7,778 nt of DNA from JABIAL01 sp964645825. GTDB taxonomy: Bacteria; Patescibacteriota; Patescibacteriia; UBA1558; GWA2-36-10. Below the pieces are notes generated by a model. The model worked only from the letters and a program-made list of their open reading frames with translations. It had not been told where the DNA came from and ran no database searches. The stretch covers positions 1 through 7,778 of the forward strand of contig CAZXZY010000030.1 in assembly GCA_964645825.1 (NCBI GenBank), read 5' to 3'. The translations under genes and the position numbers were made by a program. This document shows positions 1 to 6,330 of this stretch, one piece after another (within the stretch, counting starts at the first letter, position 1; the number at the start of each line of letters is the position of its first letter).

Positions 1-581
1 AATAATTCTTGTTCTTTACCAATTTTACGATGATCACGTTTTTTAGCTTCTTCTAGCATAGCAAGGTGATTTTCTAGCTCTTCTTTAGTTTCAAAAGCAA
101 CGCCATAAACACGCGTAAGCATTTCTCTTTTTTCATCACCCCGCCAATAAGCACCAGCGATATGAGTGAGAGCAAAAGCATTTGGATTTATTTCAGAGCT
201 GTCAGCTACGTGTGGTCCACGACATAAGTCACTAAAATCATTTGATGAATAAAAACTTAATTCTTCATCAACTGGTAAATCTTCTATTAATTCAACTTTA
301 AAATTTTGATTTTCGGCTTTGGCTGCTTTGATTGAATCATCTCGAGAGACAACTGTTTTTTTGAATTCAACTTTTTGCTGAATTATTTTTTTCATTTCTT
401 TTTGCAGTTTTGGCAAATCAGTATCAGAAAGCTTATCCGGCAACAAAAAATCATAATAGAATCCATTTTCTATTACTGGGCCAACTCCAAGTTTAGCATC
501 AGGAAATTTTTTTAAAATTGCCATGGCTAAAACGTGAGCCAAAGAGTGACGCTTACTAAACATTTTATCTTCTTTTTCCAT
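1..581 (-). CDS. thrS: Threonyl-tRNA synthetase, N-terminal part (cut by window edge)
   Basis: Charges tRNA-Thr with threonine in the cytoplasm. The 193 visible codons start at ATG 579-581 and run off the left edge. They cover the editing (N2/SAD) domain: HSLAH at residues 12-16 is the HxxxH motif, followed by GVGPVIENGFYYDF (32-45), DLCRGPH (118-124, with the conserved Cys and His) and YWRGDE (145-150). RKIGKEQEL (185-193) is the entry to the class II catalytic core, which lies outside the window. Bacterial ThrRS usually starts with a TGS domain of about 60 residues before this point; here the editing domain starts at once, so TGS is absent. There is no clear Shine-Dalgarno. Met7 (ATG 561-563), preceded by AGAAG, is an alternative start. 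Expression is probably controlled by the T-box leader immediately upstream. Family identity is close to certain; the TGS loss is seen directly, assuming no unrecognised upstream start. Confidence 0.95.
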   Translation of the reverse strand, partial: MEKEDKMFSKRHSLAHVLAMAILKKFPDAKLGVGPVIENGFYYDFLLPDKLSDTDLPKLQKEMKKIIQQKVEFKKTVVSRDDSIKAAKAENQNFKVELIEDLPVDEELSFYSSNDFSDLCRGPHVADSSEINPNAFALTHIAGAYWRGDEKREMLTRVYGVAFETKEELENHLAMLEEAKKRDHRKIGKEQEL

Positions 582-592
582 ATTTTTACATT

Positions 593-619
593 AAAAAAAC
601 CAAGACTAGTTAGTCTTGG
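593..619 (-). terminator. Intrinsic terminator of the thrS T-box
   Basis: On the minus strand CCAAGACTA (608-600 on one arm, 619-611 on the other) forms a perfect 9-bp stem with a 2-nt loop, followed by seven T residues (599-593). The thrS ATG lies only 11 nt further on. It is the off-state structure of the T-box leader, because its 5' arm is shared with the antiterminator. Confidence 0.9.
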
Positions 620-752
620 GGTCCACAATTTGTAGACGGTTCCACCCAAACATTTTACTTAATTTATTTAATTGACCAATAAGCTTAGTCTTTTGGGATA
701 CTCAGAGAGAGTAGAACGGTTGGTAGCCATTCCAATTACTTATTTAGCTTAT
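593..752 (-). promoter_or_regulatory. T-box riboswitch leader of thrS (tRNA-Thr sensing)
   Basis: Read on the minus strand. The T-box core is TTTGGG (650-645), the 7-nt bulge TGGAACC (644-638), and GTCTAC (637-632). GTCTAC pairs with GTGGAC (626-621) and TTTGGG with CCCAAG (620-615), giving the two-helix antiterminator around the bulge that binds the tRNA acceptor end. The 3' strand of this antiterminator overlaps the 5' strand of the terminator (619-611), so the two folds exclude each other. Upstream, ATAAGCT (752-746) pairs perfectly with AGCTTAT (685-679) as the base of Stem I. ACT (689-687), one base above that helix on the 3' side, is a Thr codon in the canonical specifier position, and AGTA (740-737) lies opposite. 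The bulge TGGA predicts a U discriminator base in tRNA-Thr. Uncharged tRNA-Thr should stabilise the antiterminator and switch thrS on. Confidence 0.87.
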
Positions 753-754
753 TT

Positions 755-782
755 AGTATAGCCTATATATCAAAAAAGTCAA
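755..782 (-). promoter_or_regulatory. Promoter of the thrS leader
   Basis: On the minus strand the -35 is TTGACT (782-777), the spacer is 16 bp and the -10 is TATACT (760-755). Transcription should start near 748-749, close to the first bases of the T-box Stem I, giving a leader of about 165 nt. The T-rich -35 region abuts the terminator of the upstream small gene. Confidence 0.75.
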
Positions 783-812
783 AAAAATAGGCCCCGTCGT
801 GGTAAACGGGGC
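781..812 (-). terminator. Terminator of the 110-residue membrane protein gene
   Basis: On the minus strand GCCCCGT (812-806) pairs with ACGGGGC (797-791) around an 8-nt loop, followed by CTA and seven T residues (787-781). It lies 13 nt after the TAG stop at 826-828 and has no T tract in the opposite direction, so it serves the minus strand only. Confidence 0.88.
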
Positions 813-825
813 ATAGAGAGATCAG

Positions 826-1158
826 CTAGTAGACATACTCCATCAGAGGGGCTTCATAAATCATTTGATTTTCCCTTCTGTTGTCGTTGGTCCTTCGGAG
901 CATCAAGCTAGCAGCAATCAAGAACATCCAGCTAAATTGGACATTGATGGCTATGTCTAGCATGGACACATATGGAGTTGTGTATCCAAGTATGGCATAT
1001 ATGGACCATACGGTGAATGCGAGTGAACTAACGATCATCAGCCAATTCCAATCACGGAATTTAAATTTGGTTAAACTGATAACAAGCGTTGTTGTAGCAA
1101 AATTGGCAGTAAATAGCCAAATGATAAAAGTTACAAAGACAATAATTGTGTCCAGCAT
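826..1158 (-). CDS. Small three-helix membrane protein, unknown function
   Basis: The gene encodes 110 residues. Hydrophobic segments at about 4-29, 38-58 and 66-87 predict three membrane helices. Basic residues after helix 1 (KFKFR, 31-35) and after helix 3 (RRTNDNRR, 88-95) suggest the N terminus outside and the C terminus in the cytoplasm. The polar tail ends in EAPLMEYVY. The start is well supported: AAAGGAG lies 7 nt before the ATG at 1156-1158, and a near-consensus promoter precedes it. With its own promoter and terminator it is a monocistronic unit, unrelated in transcription to thrS downstream. I do not recognise the family and see no catalytic motif. The translation signals make it a real gene, and a plus-strand frame covering it (881-1192) is a shadow. 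Confidence 0.85.
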   Translation of the reverse strand: MLDTIIVFVTFIIWLFTANFATTTLVISLTKFKFRDWNWLMIVSSLAFTVWSIYAILGYTTPYVSMLDIAINVQFSWMFLIAASLMLRRTNDNRRENQMIYEAPLMEYVY

Positions 1159-1165
1159 AATAAAT

Positions 1166-1172
1166 CTCCTTT
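1166..1172 (-). promoter_or_regulatory. Strong ribosome binding site of the 110-residue gene
   Basis: AAAGGAG on the minus strand, 7 nt before the ATG, fixes the start. It contrasts with dnaE, thrS and the 102-residue gene, which lack a recognisable Shine-Dalgarno. Confidence 0.85.
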
Positions 1173-1199
1173 TGTATAGTAAGAACCTTTGAATATATT

Positions 1200-1228
1200 A
1201 GTATAGCATGTTTAATGAATTTTGTCAA
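1200..1228 (-). promoter_or_regulatory. Near-consensus sigma-70 promoter of the 110-residue gene
   Basis: On the minus strand the -35 is TTGACA (1228-1223, perfect), the spacer is 17 bp and the -10 is TATACT (1205-1200), with a TGC extended -10 directly before it. Transcription should start near 1193, leaving a leader of about 35 nt. This is the best-matching promoter in the window, so a well-expressed small membrane protein is expected. Confidence 0.85.
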
Positions 1229-1233
1229 TGTAT

Positions 1234-1260
1234 AAAAACATCCCGCTAGGCGGGATGTTT
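1234..1260 (-). terminator. Terminator after the 1269-2390 gene
   Basis: On the minus strand AAACATCCCGC (1260-1250) pairs with GCGGGATGTTT (1246-1236) around the loop CTA, and a short T run continues to 1234. The stem is up to 11 bp with a strong GC core. It ends five bases before the -35 box of the next gene's promoter, so one unit stops where the next begins. The flanking A run makes weaker function in the other direction possible. Confidence 0.85.
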
Positions 1261-1268
1261 AAGTAGCT

Positions 1269-2390
1269 TTATTCTATTATAATATGATCTTTAAATTTTG
1301 GAACTTTTTTGACCCAGAAAGGGAAGAAGTCAACTTCCGCTTTATCTATCTTGAATTGCGATAAATAATCATTTATTCCTTCTTCAGTTTGTCCGACTAG
1401 TTGATCTTTGTCTAAGTCAAACATATGTTGATTAGAGCTGACGTTAGCTGATAGGTCAACTTCAATTACTGCTTGCTGACGATCAGGATAAATTTCTATA
1501 ATTTCATAAACAAAAGTGTCATCCAAAAATTCTAATATTTTTTCACCACCTGGTGCTTCGTTGGTAAACTTATTTTGACTAATTTCTAATAAATTTTCTT
1601 GATCAAAAACCAGACCGTAGACGTTTATTTTTTGACTTAGAGAAGTAGTTGGTGTAGTTTCACCAATTTGTGATGATTCGATGGTTTGATTTTCTAAATA
1701 AGTTCGCGCGTCATCAATGTATAAATTTTTTGATAACAATTCATTGATTGCCGTTACGCCTTGTTCTGTGGCTTGTTTATTTAATTCTTCTTGAGCAGCA
1801 GTCAGAGTATTAGCGGTCACTTTGTAGATTGGCAGGCTAGTTAAGGCCATGCCATCAGTTTCAGCATATATTTTATCTTGCAAGCCTTCCCAAAGTCCAG
1901 GAATAATCATCGAAGTAGCGCCAATGACAAATTGTTCGCCTGACTGATCAGCCTCAGCCCACACTTGCACTTGCCCACCGGCCGGCACATTTATTTTTTC
2001 TTGGATACGATATAGTTTATTATCAGGAGTTAATAGGCGAGTAGTGGCAACAAGTGCCTGATTTTTTGAATAGTTATTAATAATAGTGACATAACCACCA
2101 GCTTTTTCAGATTGTTGAGCTGTTTTTTCGCTTGGTACAGTGACTGTTAGCTCTAACTCTTTTTTCATTAAGCGGCCTAAAATGTTAGTTTCGGTAATGT
2201 CTAGTGAGTTTTCAGGTAGCAATTCTATCAAGCCATTATAATCTTTTTGTTCAACCTGGGAGTATATTTTAATGGTTACTTTAGCTAAAGCAAAATGCAT
2301 AATAATAAATATAGCGGCAATAGTCAGTAGTAAAAATAATCCTACAATTTTACTGTAAACCTTCTGTTTGGTACGGTATTGTTTTGTCAT
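1269..2390 (-). CDS. Membrane-anchored extracytoplasmic protein, baseplate-J-like type
   Basis: The gene encodes 373 residues. A basic N terminus (KQYRTKQKVYSK) and one hydrophobic segment (about 14-36) predict a signal anchor with the rest outside the membrane. After a charged region come a beta-rich stretch (GGYVTIINNYSKNQALVATT, 98-117), then LLTPDNKLYRI (119-129), VPAGG (135-139) and IIPGL (162-166). The C terminus has VDFFPFWVKKVP (353-364). From memory this combination recurs in Parcubacteria proteins annotated as hypothetical or baseplate J-like; I cannot run a search to confirm it. A Ser/Thr/Gln-rich linker lies near 236-253. No enzymatic motif is visible, so a structural or envelope role is inferred. 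The gene starts 35 nt after dnaE stops and may be co-transcribed, though TATAAT in the gap (minus strand, 2420-2415) leaves a weak separate promoter possible. Only AAGAAAAAG precedes the ATG, a poor Shine-Dalgarno. Confidence 0.85.
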   Translation of the reverse strand: MTKQYRTKQKVYSKIVGLFLLLTIAAIFIIMHFALAKVTIKIYSQVEQKDYNGLIELLPENSLDITETNILGRLMKKELELTVTVPSEKTAQQSEKAGGYVTIINNYSKNQALVATTRLLTPDNKLYRIQEKINVPAGGQVQVWAEADQSGEQFVIGATSMIIPGLWEGLQDKIYAETDGMALTSLPIYKVTANTLTAAQEELNKQATEQGVTAINELLSKNLYIDDARTYLENQTIESSQIGETTPTTSLSQKINVYGLVFDQENLLEISQNKFTNEAPGGEKILEFLDDTFVYEIIEIYPDRQQAVIEVDLSANVSSNQHMFDLDKDQLVGQTEEGINDYLSQFKIDKAEVDFFPFWVKKVPKFKDHIIIE

Positions 2391-2425
2391 AGCTTTTTCT
2401 TAATGATTATCTTTATTATAGCTAA

Positions 2426-5400
2426 TTAATCTTGCAGTGTCCAAGTGCCTTCTCCTAAGAGACTAATGATTTTTTCTTTAAGTTTTTGGTCTGGTAACAC
2501 TTTGATATCAGTTTTTATCTTTCTAGTATGGCCATTATTAATTTTTAAATAAACTGGTGCTTCGCCAGGAAATTGGTCTAAGGTTTTTTTCAATTCTTGC
2601 ATTTTGTCTTTATCGAAGCCAATTGGTAGGTTTAGCCAGAGTTTATAAGCAGACAAATGATTTTTTTGTAATTCTTGAATAGTTTTTTCACTTAGTATCT
2701 CTCCTTTTTCTACTAAGATTTTTGCTTGACCGTCTTTATCTGATACTTTGCCAGTTACTACCATCATATTTTCATCTTGCCAAAGAATTGAGTTTTGTTC
2801 TAAGATTTTTGGAAATACTAGCAGCTCTACGCTATCAGTAGAGTCTTCAATACTGACAAAAAGCATAGCTTTACCACGTTGAGTAACAATTTTTTGAATG
2901 TTAGTGATGATGCCAGCTATTTTTACCACTTTATCTTGTTTTTGTTTTAAATTATTTAAGGGAGTGATTTGTTTTTTTAATAATTGAAAATAGTCTTTAA
3001 AAGGATGATCGCTCAAATATAGTCCTAGTAATTCTTTTTCCCAAGATAGTTTTTGGGCGACTAAAATATCAGGATGGGGATCTAATTTTAGTGAAAAGAC
3101 AGGAGCGGCTAATGGCAAACCAGAGAATAAATTATTTTGTCCAGTTTTTGCTTCGTTTTGAATTTTTTTGTTAAAGTCTATCATTCTTTCCAAATTTCCC
3201 AGTGCTTGTCCGCGTTCTAAGAAATTGTCAAAGGCTCCACACTTCATCAAACTTTCCATCGATTTACGATTCAAGTCTTTGTCTTTGATGCGATTCAAAA
3301 AATCCTCTAAAGATTTGTATGTGCCGTTTGCTTTTCTTTCTTCAACGATAACTTCTGCAATGTGATGCCCTACATTTTTGATAGCGTTTAAACCAAAGCG
3401 GATTTTATTATCTTGTCCATCATTGATCACCGCAAAAGTAGCAAAACTTTCATTAACATCGGGCTGCATAACTTCCATGCCCATTTTACGACATTCGTTG
3501 ATTTCAATGGTTACTCGATCAATATTGTCTTGGTCAGAGGTAAGTAGAGCGGCCATAAAAGCAGCTGGGTAGTTTGCTTTTAGATAAGCTGTCTGATAAG
3601 CAATCATCGCATAGCAAGCAGCATGAGAACGGTTGAAACCATAACGAGCAAAAGGAATGATAAATTCCCAAATTTTTTGAGCAGTTTTTTTCTCAATGCC
3701 GTTATTAACCATGCCTTGAACCATGGTTTCTTCTTGTTCGTCTAGCAGTTCTTTAATTTTTTTACCAACCGCTTTACGTAGCACATCAGCTTGGCCATAG
3801 GTAAAGCCAGCAAGTTGTCGGGCAATGTGCATAATTTGCTCTTGGTAAATCGCAATGCCGTAAGTGTTAGCTAAGATTGGTTCTAATTTTGGGTGTAAAT
3901 ATTTTACAACTTTTTTACCATGTTTTGAGGCAATAAAATCAGGGATAAATTCCATTGGACCAGGGCGATAGAGGGCCACCATAGCAATAATATCTTCTAG
4001 AGAAGAAGCTTTTAGCATTTTCAAATAGCGTTTCATCCCGCCTGATTCTAGCTGGAAAACTCCAGTAGTATCGCCGCGTTGTAAAAGTTTGAAAGTTTTT
4101 GGATCATTTAAGGGTAGTTTATCTAAGTCAATTTTAACGTTTTTAGTTTTTTCAATAATTTTTAAAGTTTGCTCAATAACAGTCAGATTTCGTAAACCCA
4201 AGAAGTCCATTTTTAATAAACCTAGATCTTCAACTGGATGCAGTGAATATTGAGAAATAACAGTTTTATCATCGCCAGCAGCGTATTGTAATGGCACATA
4301 TTCGGTCAGAGGGTTTTTAGTAATTAAAACACCACAAGCATGCACGGAGCTGTGACGAGCCAGACCTTCAACTTTAAGTGCCATGTCTAATAATCTTTGA
4401 GAATCAGGATCTTCTTCGTAAATTTTTTTTAATTCATCGACACTGTCTAAGGCATCTTGAAGTGAGGTGAACATTGGAATCATTTTGGCTATTTGATCAC
4501 ACTGTATGTAGCTATAGCCCAAAGCTCGGCCAACATCTCTGACGGCAGCTCGGGCAGCCATGGTTCCAAAAGTAATAATTTGTGAAACTCGATCTTTGCC
4601 GTATTTATTTTCTACATAACGAATGACTTCATCACGACGAGTATCGGCGAAATCAAGATCAATATCAGGCATGGAAACTCTTTCGGGGTTCAAAAATCTT
4701 TCGAACAATAAATCATATTTCAGTGGATCAATATCAGTAATACCAGCCAAATAAGAAACTAAACTACCAGCAGCTGATCCACGACCAGGTCCAACAACAA
4801 TTTTATTTTCTTTGGCCCAATTGACAAAGTCTTGGACGATCAAAAAGTAAGCTGCATAGCCAGTTTTGACGATAATGCCAAGCTCATAATCAAGTCGTTC
4901 TTGAATTTCTTTAGGAATTTGGTCAGCTTCATGACCAAAACGAGTTTTGACGCCAGCAATACAAACATTACGCAATTGATCATCAGCAGTCACACCGGCT
5001 GGTAGATCATATTCCGGTAATTGAATTACACCTAATTCTATTTCAACGTTACAGCGTTCAGCGATTTTAGCGGTGTTATCAATAGCCTCTTGATCATCAG
5101 GAAAAAGTTTGAGCACGTCTTCCTCGCTAAGCATAGAAAAATTTTCACCCAAATAACTCATTCGTCCTTCATCTGATTGTTTGTGTTTGGTTTGGATGCA
5201 CAGCAAAACATCGTGTGCTTGATCATCTTCAGCATTAATATAGTGCGTGTCGTTAGTGATTACTAAAGGAAGATTTTTTTCTTTAGCAATTTTTCGTAGT
5301 TCTTGATTAACAATTTTTTGGTCAGCATTGTTTAAATGTTGTAATTCCAAAAAAACATTATCTTTACCAAAAATATCAAGTAATTTATTTAAGTTTTCTT

Positions 5401-5854
5401 CAGCTTGTTTGTATTGGCCATTTTTGAGATGGCGAGCGAGTGGTCCACCTAAGCAAGCTGTTAAAGCAATCAAACCTTTGCTGTATTTTTTTAAAGTTTC
5501 CCAGTCAACACGTGGTTTATAGTAAAAACCATTTAAGTGAGCCAGAGAAGTAAGTTTTAATAAATTTTTATAGCCTTCATTATTTTCAGCTAATAAAATA
5601 AGGTGATATGGTTTGTCTTTTTGTTGACGAACATTCATATCACCGGTAGCGATGTAGGCCTCGACACCAATAATTGGCTTGATGTCATTAGCTTTACATT
5701 TTTGATAAAATTCGATAGCGCCAGACATGACTCCGTGATCAGTCAATGCTAGAGCATTTGCGCCCTTATCTTTTGTGGCCGCCACCAAATGGTCAATGGT
5801 AGCTAAGCCATCTAATAAACTGTAGTGGGAATGAGTATGTAGGTTAATAAACAT
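2426..5854 (-). CDS. dnaE: DNA polymerase III alpha subunit (replicative polymerase)
   Basis: Synthesises DNA at the replication fork. At 1142 residues it is full length for the DnaE1 class (E. coli about 1160). The PHP domain starts at residue 1 (HTHSHYSLLDG, 6-16), which fixes the ATG. All nine expected PHP metal ligands appear present: H6, H8, D15, H40, E65, H84, C134, D202 and H204. Polymerase motifs follow: GPGRGSAAGS (355-364), PDIDLDF (396-402, with D399 and D401 as two catalytic aspartates), HSSVHACGVLI (501-511), LLKMDFLGLR (546-555, D550 the third aspartate) and YGFNRSHAACYAMIAYQ (738-754). QNNLF (906-910) fits the beta-clamp binding motif and ELLGLYLSDHPF (941-952) precedes an OB fold (about 977-1050). 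No Shine-Dalgarno is evident, and a terminator-like hairpin ends about 16 nt before the ATG. No frameshift or missing key residue is seen. Confidence 0.98.
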   Translation of the reverse strand: MFINLHTHSHYSLLDGLATIDHLVAATKDKGANALALTDHGVMSGAIEFYQKCKANDIKPIIGVEAYIATGDMNVRQQKDKPYHLILLAENNEGYKNLLKLTSLAHLNGFYYKPRVDWETLKKYSKGLIALTACLGGPLARHLKNGQYKQAEENLNKLLDIFGKDNVFLELQHLNNADQKIVNQELRKIAKEKNLPLVITNDTHYINAEDDQAHDVLLCIQTKHKQSDEGRMSYLGENFSMLSEEDVLKLFPDDQEAIDNTAKIAERCNVEIELGVIQLPEYDLPAGVTADDQLRNVCIAGVKTRFGHEADQIPKEIQERLDYELGIIVKTGYAAYFLIVQDFVNWAKENKIVVGPGRGSAAGSLVSYLAGITDIDPLKYDLLFERFLNPERVSMPDIDLDFADTRRDEVIRYVENKYGKDRVSQIITFGTMAARAAVRDVGRALGYSYIQCDQIAKMIPMFTSLQDALDSVDELKKIYEEDPDSQRLLDMALKVEGLARHSSVHACGVLITKNPLTEYVPLQYAAGDDKTVISQYSLHPVEDLGLLKMDFLGLRNLTVIEQTLKIIEKTKNVKIDLDKLPLNDPKTFKLLQRGDTTGVFQLESGGMKRYLKMLKASSLEDIIAMVALYRPGPMEFIPDFIASKHGKKVVKYLHPKLEPILANTYGIAIYQEQIMHIARQLAGFTYGQADVLRKAVGKKIKELLDEQEETMVQGMVNNGIEKKTAQKIWEFIIPFARYGFNRSHAACYAMIAYQTAYLKANYPAAFMAALLTSDQDNIDRVTIEINECRKMGMEVMQPDVNESFATFAVINDGQDNKIRFGLNAIKNVGHHIAEVIVEERKANGTYKSLEDFLNRIKDKDLNRKSMESLMKCGAFDNFLERGQALGNLERMIDFNKKIQNEAKTGQNNLFSGLPLAAPVFSLKLDPHPDILVAQKLSWEKELLGLYLSDHPFKDYFQLLKKQITPLNNLKQKQDKVVKIAGIITNIQKIVTQRGKAMLFVSIEDSTDSVELLVFPKILEQNSILWQDENMMVVTGKVSDKDGQAKILVEKGEILSEKTIQELQKNHLSAYKLWLNLPIGFDKDKMQELKKTLDQFPGEAPVYLKINNGHTRKIKTDIKVLPDQKLKEKIISLLGEGTWTLQD

Positions 5855-5870
5855 GTTATTTTCAGATAAT

Positions 5871-5921
5871 AAAAACCCCTAAAAGTTAATAAACTGGAGT
5901 GGTTGTTTTGGTGGGGTTTTT
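5871..5921 (-). terminator. Terminator-like hairpin between the 102-residue gene and dnaE
   Basis: On the minus strand AAAAACCCC (5921-5913) pairs with GGGGTTTTT (5879-5871), a 9-bp stem ending in a T run. The 33-nt loop can add an inner AAAA/TTTT helix. It begins 5 nt after the stop of the 102-residue gene and ends 16 nt before the dnaE ATG. It could end the upstream transcript or partly attenuate dnaE. The long loop makes it weaker than the other terminators here. Confidence 0.55.
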
Positions 5922-5926
5922 TATTT

Positions 5927-6235
5927 TTATTTTGATTGTGTGTTTTTGCTCTTTTTGCTTGATTTTTTTGTTTTTTTATCTTTGATGAATTCTACAATTT
6001 GCTGGCCGCTTTTTAACAAGACAGCTAGATAAGTGCCAGCTGAATTTGTTTTTTCTTTGACCTTGTCTGCCAATTTACTGATGGATTCAAAAGCTTTTTG
6101 GACAGAAGTCATGGTGCGGTTGACGCTTTGCATTGTTCGTCCAATTTGGTAGAAGATCCAGGAAAGCCAAACAGCTACTAAGAATACAGAAAAACCTAAC
6201 AATAAATTTAAGACATCTTTAGATGTTTCTAACAT
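5927..6235 (-). CDS. Small single-pass membrane protein with helical, Lys-rich tail
   Basis: The gene encodes 102 residues. Residues about 9-30 form one hydrophobic helix, followed by an amphipathic, coiled-coil-like stretch (about 31-65) and a second hydrophobic patch (SAGTYLAVLLKSGQQIVEFI, 66-85). The tail is strongly basic (KKTKKSSKKSKNTQSK). The layout recalls DUF948/YtxH-type small membrane proteins, but no diagnostic motif confirms it and no function can be assigned. It has its own promoter (-10 at 6268-6263). The leader is about 20 nt, A/T-rich and without a Shine-Dalgarno. It lies 72 nt upstream of dnaE on the same strand and may share a transcript unless the hairpin between them terminates. 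Confidence 0.8.
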   Translation of the reverse strand: MLETSKDVLNLLLGFSVFLVAVWLSWIFYQIGRTMQSVNRTMTSVQKAFESISKLADKVKEKTNSAGTYLAVLLKSGQQIVEFIKDKKTKKSSKKSKNTQSK

Positions 6236-6262
6236 ATTTTTATTTTAATTTTTACCACACTT

Positions 6263-6290
6263 ATTATAGCACAATGAGAATTTTGAGCAA
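6263..6290 (-). promoter_or_regulatory. Promoter of the 102-residue gene (possibly also dnaE)
   Basis: On the minus strand there is a perfect -10 TATAAT (6268-6263) with an extended TGC element directly before it. A weak -35 TTGCTC (6290-6285) lies at a 16-bp spacing. Transcription should start near 6256, about 20 nt before the ATG. The -35 overlaps the T tract of the preceding terminator. Confidence 0.72.
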
Positions 6291-6318
6291 AGAAAAAGGC
6301 ACCAAGTATATTAGTGCC
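6289..6318 (-). terminator. Terminator of the 59-residue broken small gene
   Basis: On the minus strand GGCACTAA (6318-6311) pairs with TTGGTGCC (6305-6298), including one G-T wobble, around a 5-nt loop. TTTTTCTTT (6297-6289) follows. It lies 12 nt after the TAA of the small reading frame, which supports that frame having been a true transcription unit. Confidence 0.87.
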
Positions 6319-6330
6319 CAAGAGTTTATA

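Noticed and set aside
881..1192. Plus-strand 103-codon open frame opposite the 110-residue gene
   Set aside because: It is antisense to a gene with a clear promoter, Shine-Dalgarno and terminator, and its product has no recognisable domain.
2405..2450. Separate promoter for the 1269-2390 gene (TATAAT in the gap after dnaE)
   Set aside because: The -10 is good but the best -35 at proper spacing (TTGGAC) matches only three positions. The 35-nt gap fits co-transcription, so it is not listed as a feature.
3168..3572. Plus-strand frames of about 65 codons inside dnaE (also 5328-5522)
   Set aside because: They are shadows of the dnaE reading frame, without independent start signals.
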